A stretch of 64,000 bases of DNA from Betaproteobacteria bacterium (GCA_025350245.1 JANXYG010000009.1:62001-126000); one strand, 5' to 3'; shown: positions 19,175-28,331, counted from the stretch's first letter. Notes: a model not told the origin generated them from the letters alone. Program-made: numbers and translations.

Positions 19175-20515
19175 CTACAACACGTAGCGCGCCAGATCCT
19201 CGGTGGCGGCAAGGCCACCCAGGCGTTCGTCGACATACGCCGCGTCGACCACCAGCACGGTTCCGCTGCGCCGCACGGCATCGAACGAGACCTCCTCGAG
19301 CATCCGCTCCATCACCGTGTGCAACCGGCGTGCGCCGATGTTTTCCATGGTTTCGTTCACCTGCCAGGCGATCTCGGCCAGACGCTGGACGCCATCCGGC
19401 CTGAAATCCAGGGTGACGCCCTCGGTCGCGAGCAAGGCCGCGTACTGGCGAGTGAGGCATGCGTCGGTACTGGTGAGGATGCGTTCGAAGTCCTGCACCG
19501 AGAGCGACTCGAGTTCGACGCGGATCGGGAACCGACCCTGCAGTTCGGGAATCAGGTCGGATGGTTTCGACAGGTGGAAGGCGCCGCTGCCGATGAACAG
19601 GATGTGGTCGGTGTGGATAATTCCGTACTTGGTCGTCACGGTCGTGCCCTCGACCAGCGGCAGCAGGTCGCGCTGCACGCCCTGGCGCGAAACGTCGGGC
19701 CCATGGGAGTCGGTGCGGCTCGCGATCTTGTCGATCTCGTCGAGAAACACGATGCCGTTGGATTCGACGTTCTCCACGGCGCGTGCCTTGAGCTCCTCGT
19801 CGTTCAGCAGCCGCCCGGCCTCCTCCTCCGCCAGCAGCCGCAGCGCTTCGCGTACCTTCAGCTTCCGCTGCCGACGCCTGGCCCCGCCCATGTTCTGGAA
19901 CATGCCCTGAATCTGTTCGGTGAGATCTTCCATGCCCGGCGGCGCCAGGATCTCCATCTTCGCCGACGGTGTTTGCATCTCGATCTCGATATCCTTGTCG
20001 TCGAGCTCGCCTTCGCGCAGTTTCTTGCGCAACTTCTGGCGTGTGGCACTCTCGCGATCGTCCGGATCCGCGGCGTCGGTGCCGAAGCCCACGCCGCGCG
20101 CCGACGGCAACAGAGCGTCCAGCACGCGTTCCTCGGCGGCGTCCTCGGCGCGGTGCATCACCTTCTTCATTTCCTGCTCGCGCGTCTGCTTGACGGCGGC
20201 TTCGACCAGATCGCGGATGATCGAGTCGACGTCACGGCCGACATAGCCCACCTCGGTGAACTTGGTTGCTTCGACCTTGATGAACGGGGCGTCCGCCAAG
20301 CGCGCCAGACGACGGGCGATCTCGGTCTTGCCGACACCGGTCGGCCCGATCATCAGGATGTTCTTGGGCGTGATCTCGTGCCGCAGCGGTTCCTCGACCT
20401 GCTGGCGGCGCCAGCGGTTGCGAAGTGCGATGGCGACGGCTTTCTTGGCGGCGTCCTGGCCGACGATGTACTTGTCGAGCTCGTGGACGATTTCCTGCGG
20501 AGTCATCGAAGACAT
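19175..20515 (-). CDS. hslU: HslU, ATPase subunit of the HslVU protease
   Basis: AAA+ unfoldase of the two-component HslVU (ClpYQ) protease, 446 residues. It starts [20 protein letters not shown], with Walker [10 protein letters not shown] near residue 59 and Walker [13 protein letters not shown] near 255. The intermediate I-domain between them is intact, and the C-terminus ends LARYVL, like the tail that inserts into HslV. It lies 39 bases downstream of hslV in the same operon. Confidence 0.97.
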   Translation of the reverse strand: MSSMTPQEIVHELDKYIVGQDAAKKAVAIALRNRWRRQQVEEPLRHEITPKNILMIGPTGVGKTEIARRLARLADAPFIKVEATKFTEVGYVGRDVDSIIRDLVEAAVKQTREQEMKKVMHRAEDAAEERVLDALLPSARGVGFGTDAADPDDRESATRQKLRKKLREGELDDKDIEIEMQTPSAKMEILAPPGMEDLTEQIQGMFQNMGGARRRQRKLKVREALRLLAEEEAGRLLNDEELKARAVENVESNGIVFLDEIDKIASRTDSHGPDVSRQGVQRDLLPLVEGTTVTTKYGIIHTDHILFIGSGAFHLSKPSDLIPELQGRFPIRVELESLSVQDFERILTSTDACLTRQYAALLATEGVTLDFRPDGVQRLAEIAWQVNETMENIGARRLHTVMERMLEEVSFDAVRRSGTVLVVDAAYVDERLGGLAATEDLARYVL

Positions 20516-20554
20516 GTTTTGGGGGGGGCCGGGATTCGAGATCGTGTTCGACCG

Positions 20555-21094
20555 CTAGTCGAGGACTTCGATCACGTGCGACTGGTTGGTGTAGATGCAG
20601 ATGTCACCGGCGATGCTCAGTGCCTTGCTGACCACCTCGGCGGGCGTGAGATCGGTATTCTCGAGTAGTGCACGGGCGGCTGCCTGCGCGTAGGCGCCGC
20701 CGCTGCCGATGGCGACGATGCCGTGCTCTGGTTCGAGCACGTCGCCGTTGCCGGTGATGATCAGGGAGGTTTCGCGGTCGGCCACCGCCAGCATCGCCTC
20801 GAGGCGCCTGAGGATGCGGTCGGTGCGCCAATCCTTGGCGAGTTCGACCGCCGAACGCACCAGATGCCCCTGGTGCTTGTCGAGCTTGCTTTCGAAGCGC
20901 TCGAATAGCGTGAAGGCATCGGCGGTGCCACCGGCAAATCCGGCCAGTATCCGGTCGTGGTGCAGGCGGCGCACCTTGCGCGCGGTCGACTTGACCACGA
21001 TGTTGCCAAGCGTCACCTGGCCGTCGCCACCGAGGGCGACGCGGTTGCCGCGGCGGGCGGACAGTATGGTGGTGCCGTGAAATTCGGCGCTCAT
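20555..21094 (-). CDS. hslV: HslV, proteolytic subunit of HslVU
   Basis: Threonine peptidase that assembles as two hexameric rings. The ATG at 21094 gives [23 protein letters not shown]. The catalytic N-terminal Thr follows a seven-residue leader that must be removed, as is usual in betaproteobacterial Hsl[11 protein letters not shown] and [19 protein letters not shown] are characteristic. The protein is 179 residues, normal for the family. It precedes hslU; the short gap between them contains a run of eight G. Confidence 0.96.
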   Translation of the reverse strand: MSAEFHGTTILSARRGNRVALGGDGQVTLGNIVVKSTARKVRRLHHDRILAGFAGGTADAFTLFERFESKLDKHQGHLVRSAVELAKDWRTDRILRRLEAMLAVADRETSLIITGNGDVLEPEHGIVAIGSGGAYAQAAARALLENTDLTPAEVVSKALSIAGDICIYTNQSHVIEVLD

Positions 21095-21197
21095 GGGCGG
21101 AACCGGAAACTGACAGGACCACGGAGGGTGAAGGCAACCGGCGCCGAATTCAAGCCTTGACACGCCGCGACCGCCGCCGCGGCGTGAAGCTACATCA

Positions 21198-23225
21198 TCA
21201 GAACGTCCCGGTCAGGCCGACCATCGCGCTGCGCCCGCCCAGCGGCGCGATGTCCTTGAGCACCGAGGTGTGGTACCGGATATCCTCGTTGAGCAGGTTG
21301 TTGAGCCGGATGAACGCTTCGAGCTGACCGAAACTCATCGGTGGCAACGCGTAGCTGACCCTGGCGTTCAGCAACGTGTAACCGTCGGTCGGCAGCTCGT
21401 TTGCCGCGATGCGGGTTTGCGGCGACGCCCGGATCACCTCGACTCTGCCGCCCAGCCTTCCCGCCTGCTACACCCCTGCCAGAGAGACACGCAACGGCGA
21501 AATGCGCGGCAGCGGATCGTTGGCCGAATCATTCTCGGCACGTGTGTAGTCGGTGCGGAAATCGAGGTGGAAGGTGCGATCGGGAGTGTCGATCACGTGC
21601 CAGCGTGCCTCGGCCTCGATGCCCTTCAGGGTGGCTTTCACCCCCTCGAAGCGAAAGATCGGCAGACCCGAGGTGGCATCCGTCAGTCCGGTCGGCAGGA
21701 GCGAGATAAAGTTGTCGAACTTGTTGTAGAAAGCGCCGATGCTCGCCGTGATCACCCCGGTACGCTTACGCAGCGAAATGTCCATCGCCGTCGAGCGTTC
21801 CAGCTTCTGCGAGCGATCGCCGACCTGGAACTGCCCGGTGGCGGCGTGCGGCCCGTTGGCGAAGACCTCCGCATAGTTGGGTGCCCGCTCGGTGTAGGCG
21901 AGATTGGTGGCGATGGCGTAGGCACCCCCGAACGGCAACAAAGCTCCCAGCGATCCGCTCCCGGTGGTGACGCTGCGCGACTCGGCGGGCGCGAAATTGG
22001 GCAGGTATTCCGCGGCGGCCAGCTTGACCGAGTCGATGCGTCCGCCGGCCGAGAAGCGCACCGGTCCGACCGGCAGCTCCTCGTACAGGAAGCCGGACAG
22101 CATCTTCGTGGTGACAGGTGGAATGAAGGCCTCGTCCCCCAGCGCCTGGAAGCGGGTATTGCTCGCCTGCATGCCGAATGCCCCTTCGACCAGGCCGAAC
22201 TTGCGATGCCGGAAGTCGAGGCGGGTCTCGTAGCCCTTGTTGGTGAACAGGGTGCCGGGGTCGGTCACGTTGTATTCGGTGTGCTGATAGTCGGTGTAGG
22301 TAGCCTTCACCTTGGCGCTTTCGATGAAGCCCAGATCGCGCAGCTCGCCCGACAGGTCGTAGCGGTTCTGCCGCATGCCGATGTTTACCGTCGGCTCCGC
22401 CACCGTGCCGTAGACGGTGTTATAGGTCGCCGCGGACATGCCGAGGAAGCCGCGGTCGAAGAACATCGATCCGGCGACCGAACCGCCGACGCTCGAACTC
22501 GCGCTGTTGGGCAGTCGTCCGTAGGCCTCCTGTTCGCCCGGGGCCAGGGAGACGGTGTCGCGTATCCGCTGCGAACGTGCGTAGCCGGGGATGCGGAGGT
22601 CCCAGGTCTCGCGCTTGAAGGCGTCGACATGCAGGGCGAAACGTTCGTCGCCGCCGTCGAGCTTGGCCACGCCGCCGATCTCCTCGCCGGCGCCGCCGTA
22701 GCGCAACTGCGCGCTCCCGCTCACCGGCTTGTCGCCCGCGGTGGTCGGGATGCGGTTGTCGATGGCGTTGATCACGCCGCCGACCGCCGAGGCGCCATAC
22801 AGCAGCGCGGCCGGCCCGCGCACGATCTCGATACGGTCGACGATGAGCGGCTCGATCGCGGGATTGTGATCCTGGCTGGCGCCGGAGGCATCGAGCACGC
22901 CGACACCGTTCTGCAGCAGGCGAACGCGTTCGCCGTCCAGTCCGCGGATGATCGGCCGACTTGCGTTTGGGCCGAAGTAGCTCGAGCTGATGCCGGTTTC
23001 GTTGGCGAGCGTCTCGCCCAGGGTCGATTCCATGCGCAACCCCAGTTTTGGTCCCGCCAGGACGCCGGCGGGTTGCACCATGTCGAGCAGCGAGCTCCCG
23101 AGCGGATTGGCGGTGACGATCACCGGTGGGGCCTCGGTGATGGTGCCCGGGGCAGGTTGCTGGGCGTTTGCGGTTGCCGACAGCGAGGCCGCCGCGATGA
23201 GCAGATGACGTGAGGCGAGTTTCAT
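21198..23225 (-). pseudogene. TonB-dependent receptor gene interrupted by one amber codon
   Basis: Outer-membrane TonB-dependent receptor, 675 residues if read through. A signal peptide (ends ATANAQ) is followed by a plug with LLDMVQPAGVL, RGLDGERVRLLQNGV and EIVRGPAALLYGASAVGGVIN, then a barrel ending MVGLTGTF with the terminal Phe required for insertion. An in-frame TAG at 21470-21468 splits the last 90 residues: RVSLAGV, stop, QAGRLGGRVEVIRAS. Both sides are well conserved and in one frame, consistent with a Tyr to amber change. The plug resembles ZnuD-type zinc/haem receptors. The His-rich peptide gene lies just upstream. Without read-through the barrel would be incomplete. Confidence 0.8.
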
Positions 23226-23277
23226 GAGGATCTTCCACGTGCTGATCTCGGCGAACACGCCGCGACGATGGGGACGC

Positions 23278-23306
23278 GCGCAATGCCGCCCGGGGCGGCA
23301 TTGCGC
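23278..23306. other. Perfect 13-bp-stem hairpin between the metal peptide and receptor genes
   Basis: GCGCAATGCCGCC (23278-23290), loop CGG, and GGCGGCATTGCGC (23294-23306) form a perfect inverted repeat. It lies 10 bases downstream of the small peptide gene and about 50 bases upstream of the receptor ATG, both on the reverse strand. No T-run follows. It may be an mRNA-processing or attenuation element that makes the first gene more abundant than the receptor. Confidence 0.6.
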
Positions 23307-23316
23307 AAGGAGGGCG

Positions 23317-23634
23317 TCAGTGGAAGACCGGTGGGGCGCGGGAGTAGAAGGCGTTGAGTGGGCGCGATGTGATCGAACGGTGGGCGACATGCGTGACTTC
23401 GGCGGGCTGCTCGTCGGCCACGAGCGCAGGAAGCACGGCGGGAGGTGCCGGTTCCACCTGCGCGAATGCCAGGCACTCGTCGCAGGCCTGGGTCGGAACA
23501 CCCTTGGAGTGGGGATGCGCGCGGCCATGACCGCTGCCATGCGCAACCATGTGCGCCATGCCGACCTGCTGTGCGAACAGCAGGATGACGGCGAGCAGCA
23601 CACGGACGAGCCAGGGGCGCAAGGAAGAAGGCAC
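23317..23634 (-). CDS. Small secreted His/Cys-rich protein linked to a TonB receptor
   Basis: About 105 residues from the GTG at 23634, which is preceded by GAGAGA. A hydrophobic export signal (VLLAVILLFAQQVGMAH) is followed by HGSGHGRAHPHSKG, a CDECLAF motif and a C-terminal RAPPVFH. The His clusters and CxxC suggest metal binding. Similar small proteins often precede TonB receptors in metal-responsive operons of Burkholderiales (DUF2946-like); this is recall, not a search. The start is uncertain because the upstream frame is open. It is probably co-transcribed with the broken receptor gene. Confidence 0.6.
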   Translation of the reverse strand: MPSSLRPWLVRVLLAVILLFAQQVGMAHMVAHGSGHGRAHPHSKGVPTQACDECLAFAQVEPAPPAVLPALVADEQPAEVTHVAHRSITSRPLNAFYSRAPPVFH

Positions 23635-23779
23635 GCGATCTCTCGAACAGCATGAGCCCCGGAATCCGTTCCGGGCGCAGACGGTGACGAGTTTAGCGCA
23701 ACTTGAGTGCAAACGCTAATTGATAGCACATGTCATCTGGTTGCTGGTGAGAGACGGTTCTTTGCTTTAAATCGCCAGT

Positions 23780-23795
23780 GACAATCGTTCGCATT
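23780..23795. promoter_or_regulatory. Fur-box-like sequence in a divergent promoter region
   Basis: GACAATCGTTCGCATT matches 11 of 16 positions of a GATAATGATTATCATT Fur core by my count. It lies in the 270-base divergent region between the receptor operon and the peroxidase/porin/flavin operon, where iron or zinc regulation would be expected. The rest of this region is AT-richer than its surroundings, with no other recognised element. Weak evidence. Confidence 0.3.
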
Positions 23796-23904
23796 CGCGT
23801 TAAGATTCGTCAAACAACGCGGTTCGGCATGAGTCTTCGCCGATCGTCGCATCGGGTGTGCCGATGCCGCACCGAATGGCCATCACTGCCAGAGCAAAAA
23901 AAGC

Positions 23905-24453
23905 ATGAGATCGTGGTCGGGGAATCAATCTGTCGGGGCACACGTGCTGATGTCTGACGTTGCGCTGACGGCAATGTCGGCTCTCGGCGGTTGTGGCGGT
24001 GGCGGTTCGTCGCCTGGCGCGGTCGCGCCAAAACAGCTGTCCCCGGCCGCCGAACTGGGCGAAAAAGTCTTCCGCGACGCCAGCCCGGCGGCGGTGATCG
24101 ACAAATTGAAGCTTGCCACCTACATCGGCACCTTCCGCCAGGCGTTCGGCGCCGACATCCTGTGCAATGTCGCCCTGACCGCCCCCTATTTCCACAACGG
24201 GCGCTTTGCCACCTTGCGATTGGCGCTGCAGTTCGATGTTCGCCGCGATACCAATCCCGAAGAGTGGTATCCGCCGGGTTCGGGCGGCGCGCCGCGGAAG
24301 TTCGACGACCTGCCGGCGCAATACCACGCGAACGTCAACATCACCGATGCGCCCTACCACCGCGCGCCGGGAGATGCGCCAACGCTGAGCGAGCGCGAGA
24401 TCGACGATCTGATCGCCTTCCTCGATACGCTGACCGACGGTTTCAGGCCATGA
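23905..24453 (+). pseudogene. Di-haem cytochrome c peroxidase/MauG-type remnant lacking both haem motifs
   Basis: N-terminal lipoprotein-like region (SALGGCGGGG), then QLSPAAELGEKVFRDAS, the standard start of a bacterial cytochrome c peroxidase. It jumps to AAVIDKLKLATYIGTFRQAFGADI and again to NVALTAPYFHNGRFATL, and ends with the normal C-terminus (DDLIAFLDTLTDG). The CxxCH haem sites that should lie between these blocks are gone. About 180 residues remain of an expected 350 or more. The frame stays open across both junctions, so a short protein could be made but could not bind haem. It is the first gene ahead of the porin, FMN-binding protein and apbE. Confidence 0.7.
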
Positions 24454-24502
24454 GTTGTCACGCCGGCTTTTCCAACCCCACCCAATTCACGGGGACCTCG
24501 CC

Positions 24503-25915
24503 ATGAAACGGTTTTGCTCCGCCTCGATGCTTGCCGGTCTGCTCAGCGCCGCTGCGCCCGGGTTTGCCGAATCCACCGAAGAACTCGCCGCGCGTCTCGA
24601 TGCGATGAGCGCCGAAATCAAGGAGCTGAGGGCGGAGCTGGCGCGCGTGAAGGCGCAGAAGGGGGGCGCCGTTGCCGAGGCGCCGGTCGTGCCGGCAACG
24701 ATCGCGGCACCGGCTTCGGCATCGATCGGCGCCGGCCGGGCAGGCGCCGGTACGCCGACGGTGGCACCGATCGCGTCCCAGGCTTCGGTCGATGCGCCGC
24801 GTCCCGGCGCCGCGCCTGGCGTCATGACCATCTCCAGTGCCGGTCAGGACAGCGGCAACGAGCAGCAGACCACGATCTTCGGCTACGGCGAGATCAACTA
24901 CAACCGCCCGCGCAACAACAGCGCCGACACCCAGCTCGATGTGCGCCGCGCGATCATCGGATTCGGGCACCGCTTCGACGAGAGAACCCGGTTTGCGATG
25001 GAGCTCGAGTTCGAGCATGCCGTGACATCGGCCACTGACAAGGGCGAGGTTGCCGTCGAACAGGTCTACATCGATCACGCGTTCAAGCCGGGGCTGGGGG
25101 TGCAGGCGGGATTGTTCCTGCTCCCGGTCGGCTTCCTCAACCGTCGCCACGAGCCCACCGCCTACTACGGCGTGGAACGCAATTTCGTCGAGACGGCGAT
25201 CATTCCCAGCACCTGGCGCGAGGGCGGCGCATCGCTGCGAGGCGACACCGAGTCCGGTCTGGTGTGGAGCACCGGCATCACCACGGGGTTCGACCTGAGC
25301 AAATGGGATGCTGCCGCCACCGGGGGCCGCGAGTCGCCACTTGCCAGTATCCATCAGGAAGGCCAGTTGGCCCGGGCCAAGAACCTGGCCGGCTTCGGTG
25401 CGCTGGAGTACATCGGCATTCCGGGGCTGCTGGTCGGCGGGTTCGCGTTCACCCAGAAGGCCGGGCAAGGCCAGGCCGGCTTCACTGCTTCATCCCCGGG
25501 CATCACGGTGTGGGATCTCCACGCGCGCTGGACCCCGGGCAAATGGGATCTGTCCGCCATCTACGCGGCGGGCACAATCACCGGGACCGGCGACCTGAAT
25601 CTGGTCACGATCGGGAATCCGACGCCCATTCCGAAGGCGTTCTTCGGCTGGTATCTGCAGGGCGCCTACAAGGTGTGGAGCCGCGGCGAGAAATCGCTGT
25701 CCCCGTTCGTGCGCTACGAGCGCTACAACACGGCGTCGCAATATGCGGCCTTCCCGCCCGGGCTGGGCATCGACCCGGATCGGACCGAGCGCGTGATTAC
25801 CGCCGGGGCGTCGTTCTACCTGAATCCGAATGTGGTGTTCAAGGCCGACTACCAGAAGTTCGACATCGATCCCAAGCGTGACCGCTTCAACCTGGGCCTC
25901 GGCTACGCGTTCTGA
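24503..25915 (+). CDS. OprO/OprP-type outer-membrane porin
   Basis: 470-residue porin with a signal peptide (ends GFAES). Next come a short coiled coil (ELAARLDAMSAEIKELRAEL, residues 23-42) of the kind that trimerises these porins, an Ala/Pro-rich linker, and a barrel starting TIFGYGEINYNRPRNN. It ends LGYAF with the terminal aromatic residue for BAM recognition. LEFEHAVTSA, AGLFLLPVGFLN and ERNFVETAIIPSTWREGG are typical of the phosphate-selective porin O/P family, though family members need not carry phosphate. It belongs to an operon with the FMN-binding protein (8-base gap) and apbE. Confidence 0.85.
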   Translation: MKRFCSASMLAGLLSAAAPGFAESTEELAARLDAMSAEIKELRAELARVKAQKGGAVAEAPVVPATIAAPASASIGAGRAGAGTPTVAPIASQASVDAPRPGAAPGVMTISSAGQDSGNEQQTTIFGYGEINYNRPRNNSADTQLDVRRAIIGFGHRFDERTRFAMELEFEHAVTSATDKGEVAVEQVYIDHAFKPGLGVQAGLFLLPVGFLNRRHEPTAYYGVERNFVETAIIPSTWREGGASLRGDTESGLVWSTGITTGFDLSKWDAAATGGRESPLASIHQEGQLARAKNLAGFGALEYIGIPGLLVGGFAFTQKAGQGQAGFTASSPGITVWDLHARWTPGKWDLSAIYAAGTITGTGDLNLVTIGNPTPIPKAFFGWYLQGAYKVWSRGEKSLSPFVRYERYNTASQYAAFPPGLGIDPDRTERVITAGASFYLNPNVVFKADYQKFDIDPKRDRFNLGLGYAF

Positions 25916-25923
25916 CCCCTTTC

Positions 25924-26481
25924 ATGCAGGCCAATCGCTTTCTGATCGCCGCCTTGCCGGTCGCCGCCATTGCGGTGGCGGCCGCGCCGGGCGCTTATGC
26001 CGTCGAATACCTCAGCGTCGGAGCGGCGCTGAAGTTGATGTTTCCCGATGCCACCGACTTCGCGCCGGTCAGTCTGGCGCTCACCATCGAGCAGTTGCGC
26101 GACCTCGACGCCCGCATTCGCCCGTCCGGCGGCGCGCGGGTACCCCGTGTCATCGAGGTGCGGCGCGATGGCCGGGAAATCGGACGCGTGTATCTCGATG
26201 GCGTGATCGGCAAGACCGAACTGATCGATTATGCGACCGCCATCGATGCCGATGGCCGGGTGCGCCAGGTGGAGATCCTGACCTATCGCGAGTCGCACGG
26301 CTATGAGGTCCGCAACCCCCGCTGGCGCCAGCAGTTCGTGGGCAAGGGCGTGACCACGCCGCCCGCCCTCGGCGACGGGATCGCCAACATCAGCGGCGCC
26401 ACCTTGTCGTGTCGTCATCTCACCGATGGCGTGCGCCGCCTGCTGATGTTGCACGCGGCCGATGCCGCCGCTCGCACCTGA
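25924..26481 (+). CDS. Periplasmic FMN-binding domain protein (ApbE substrate)
   Basis: 185 residues: a signal peptide (ends GAYAVEY), then a single FMN_bind domain. The flavinylation motif SGATLS is at residues 157-162. In this motif family (NqrC, RnfG, NosR) FMN is esterified by phosphate to the last Thr or Ser, which would be Ser162 here. The flavin transferase apbE follows after five bases, which strongly supports covalent FMN loading. It probably passes electrons in the periplasm. The natural partner would have been the upstream cytochrome peroxidase, which is now a remnant. Confidence 0.88.
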   Translation: MQANRFLIAALPVAAIAVAAAPGAYAVEYLSVGAALKLMFPDATDFAPVSLALTIEQLRDLDARIRPSGGARVPRVIEVRRDGREIGRVYLDGVIGKTELIDYATAIDADGRVRQVEILTYRESHGYEVRNPRWRQQFVGKGVTTPPALGDGIANISGATLSCRHLTDGVRRLLMLHAADAAART

Positions 26482-26486
26482 CACGC

Positions 26487-27353
26487 ATGCGTCGCGCCCA
26501 GCCCTGGCTCGGTACCTTCGTCGAGATCGACGTCGATCTCGACGATACCCAGCTCGCGGGCATCGCGATGGGCAGCGCCTTCGAGCGTATCGGGTCGATC
26601 CATGCGGCCATGAGCTATCACTCACCGGACAGCGATCTGTCGCGCCTCAACCGCGCCGCGGCCGGTGTTGCCATCCGTGTCGACGCCGATACCTGGACAG
26701 TCCTGTGCATGGCCGCAGAGCTTCACGCCGACTCCGATGGGCTGTTCGACTGCGCCATCGCCGGCACGCTGGTGCTTGAAGGGTTACTGCCCGCGTCGGG
26801 TGGGGTCGAATCAGGTAGCGGGACTCAAGCCGGCATCGAACTGCCCGAGCCCGGGGTCGTCCGCAAACACTGCTCGTCGCACCTCGACCTGGGTGGTATC
26901 GCGAAAGGCTATGCCGTCGACGCGGCGGTGGCGGTCCTTCAGCGGTTCGGCATCACGTCCGGCTCGGTGAATGCGGGTGGCGACATGCGGGTATTCGGTC
27001 CGGTGCCGCGGCCCATTCATGTGCGCGACCCCCGTGAACCGTCCCGTCTGTTGCGGCTGGCCGATCTTCAGGACGCGGCCCTGGCCACTTCGGGCGGCTA
27101 TTTCGTAAGGCGCGACACCGGCACCGCGAAGTCCGCGCTGGTGGACCCCTTCCGACGGCAATGCGTCGCTACCGACGCCAGCGTTTCCGTTCTGGCGCCG
27201 ACGTGCCTGCTGGCCGATGCGCTCACCAAGGTCGTCGCGCTCAGTGGTGATGTGTACCATCCGCTCCTTGCCGCCCGCGGCGCGCAGGCACTCTGGCTTG
27301 GCGCGGAAACCACAGTTCGGCACCAGGGCCGGCAAGCGCGGATCGCGGGATAG
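26487..27353 (+). CDS. apbE: FAD:protein FMN transferase ApbE
   Basis: Mg-dependent transferase that splits FAD and attaches FMN to a Thr/Ser of target proteins in the periplasm. The 288-residue protein shows the family blocks HLDLGGIAKGYAVDAA, VNAGGDMRVFG, ALATSGGYFV and the metal-site segment TCLLADALTKVVALSG. The ATG at 26487 gives MRRAQPWLGTFVEI, the usual family start. I see no clear signal peptide or lipobox, so export is uncertain. The likely target is the adjacent SGATLS protein. Confidence 0.9.
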   Translation: MRRAQPWLGTFVEIDVDLDDTQLAGIAMGSAFERIGSIHAAMSYHSPDSDLSRLNRAAAGVAIRVDADTWTVLCMAAELHADSDGLFDCAIAGTLVLEGLLPASGGVESGSGTQAGIELPEPGVVRKHCSSHLDLGGIAKGYAVDAAVAVLQRFGITSGSVNAGGDMRVFGPVPRPIHVRDPREPSRLLRLADLQDAALATSGGYFVRRDTGTAKSALVDPFRRQCVATDASVSVLAPTCLLADALTKVVALSGDVYHPLLAARGAQALWLGAETTVRHQGRQARIAG

Positions 27354-27380
27354 CGAACTGCCCTCTTGGGGCGGGGCGAC

Positions 27381-27458
27381 CGAAGGGGCCCCGCCCGCAG
27401 GGTTCCCCGAGGAACGGGGCGCCCCCTCGGGGGGAAGGCGAAGCGCAGCGCAGCCTGG
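27381..27458 (-). repeat. Intergenic 3'-end repeat, copy 1 (distal of a tandem pair)
   Basis: GC-rich element whose reverse-strand reading begins CCAGGCTGCGCTGCGCTTCG and ends in short inverted repeats around CCCCGTTCCTCGGGGAA. It is nearly identical to copy 2 (27486-27570), 28 bases away. Together they fill the gap between the convergent apbE and histidine phosphatase genes. Confidence 0.85.
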
Positions 27459-27485
27459 AGGTGCCGAACGAAGGAACTTCAGAAG

Positions 27486-27570
27486 CGAAGGGGCCCCCGT
27501 CCGCAGGGTTCCCCGAGGAACGGGGCGCCCCCTCGGGGGGAAGGCGAAGCGCAGCGCAGCCTGGGGGGGG
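27486..27570 (-). repeat. Intergenic 3'-end repeat, copy 2
   Basis: Same element as 27381-27458. It starts about 10 bases past the stop of the reverse-strand histidine phosphatase gene and reads in that gene's direction. The inverted repeat GGGGCGCCCC and a CCCC...GGGG pair suggest a strong RNA hairpin at the mRNA 3' end. Confidence 0.85.
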
Positions 27571-27580
27571 CGTCGTCCTC

Positions 27581-28219
27581 TCACACGTCGTCGATACTGT
27601 CGCGCAGGCCGAGGTGCGAGACGTCGCCCCAGTCGACCAGCGCCCACATCGAGCCGCCGACGGAAAAGGTGTTGAGGCTGGCATTGAGCAACGTGTAGGT
27701 GCGATGGCCATCCAGCGCCAAGCCGGTGGCGTGGCGCCGCAGGCAGTCGAGCACCCCGCCGTGGGTCACCACCAGTATCGTGCCGCCAGCGTGAGGGGCC
27801 GCCAGCGCTTCGACCGCCGCCACGACGCGTGTCGAGAACTGCCGCAGGCTCTCGCCCGATTCGAGCGTGTGCTCCGGGTCCCGCGAGCGGAAGCGGCGCC
27901 AGTGGTCTGGGTACAGGTCGGAGGCTTCGTCGCCGGTCAGCCCCTGGAAGATGCCCAGATGCCGCTCGCGCAGGCGGGCATCGGGAACCAGTGCATGGCC
28001 GGTGTGAGCAGCGATCCTCCGTGCGGTTTCGAGCGTACGCCCGAGGTCGCTGACGTAGAGCGCCTCGATCGATGCCGCTGCCAGGCGCACGCCGAGTGCG
28101 TCGGCCTGCGCCAGCCCGCTCGCATCGAGAGGGCTGTCGAGATAGCCCTGCATGCGACCGGCGACATTCCATAGTGTTTCGCCATGCCGCACCGCCAGCA
28201 CGCGGGCTGTGGAAGTCAT
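27581..28219 (-). CDS. Histidine phosphatase family protein (GpmB/CobC-like)
   Basis: 212-residue branch-1 histidine phosphatase. The catalytic motif VRHGETLWN (His11) is near the N-terminus, the second Arg is in SDLGRTLETA, the acid Glu is in LRERHLGIFQG, and the second catalytic His is in VVTHGGVLDCL. Members include cofactor-dependent phosphoglycerate mutase-like enzymes and alpha-ribazole phosphatase; the sequence does not pick the substrate. It is flanked on both sides by the GC-rich repeat, with rlmI upstream on the same strand. Confidence 0.85.
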   Translation of the reverse strand: MTSTARVLAVRHGETLWNVAGRMQGYLDSPLDASGLAQADALGVRLAAASIEALYVSDLGRTLETARRIAAHTGHALVPDARLRERHLGIFQGLTGDEASDLYPDHWRRFRSRDPEHTLESGESLRQFSTRVVAAVEALAAPHAGGTILVVTHGGVLDCLRRHATGLALDGHRTYTLLNASLNTFSVGGSMWALVDWGDVSHLGLRDSIDDV

Positions 28220-28240
28220 CGGCCCATCCCATCTTCGAAG

Positions 28241-28323
28241 CGAAGGGGCCCCGCCCAGGGGCCCCCGAGGAACGGGGCGCCCCCTGGGGGGGAAGGCGCA
28301 GCGCAGCGCAGCCTGGGGGTGGA
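28241..28323 (-). repeat. Intergenic 3'-end repeat, copy 3
   Basis: Begins about 9 bases past the rlmI stop and reads in the rlmI direction (CCACCCCCAGGCTGCGCTGC on the reverse strand), ending just before the next gene's ATG. It fills nearly the whole rlmI-phosphatase gap. Confidence 0.85.
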
Positions 28324-28331
28324 CCTCACGC

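Noticed and set aside
21073-21094. HslV leader before the catalytic Thr as an abnormal N-terminus
   Set aside because: A short MxxxHG leader before TTI is usual in betaproteobacterial HslV.
27381-27570. Two near-identical repeat units as a CRISPR or tandem array
   Set aside because: Only two units, over 75 bases each, with one 28-base gap; the same unit occurs singly at other gene ends, and no cas gene is near.
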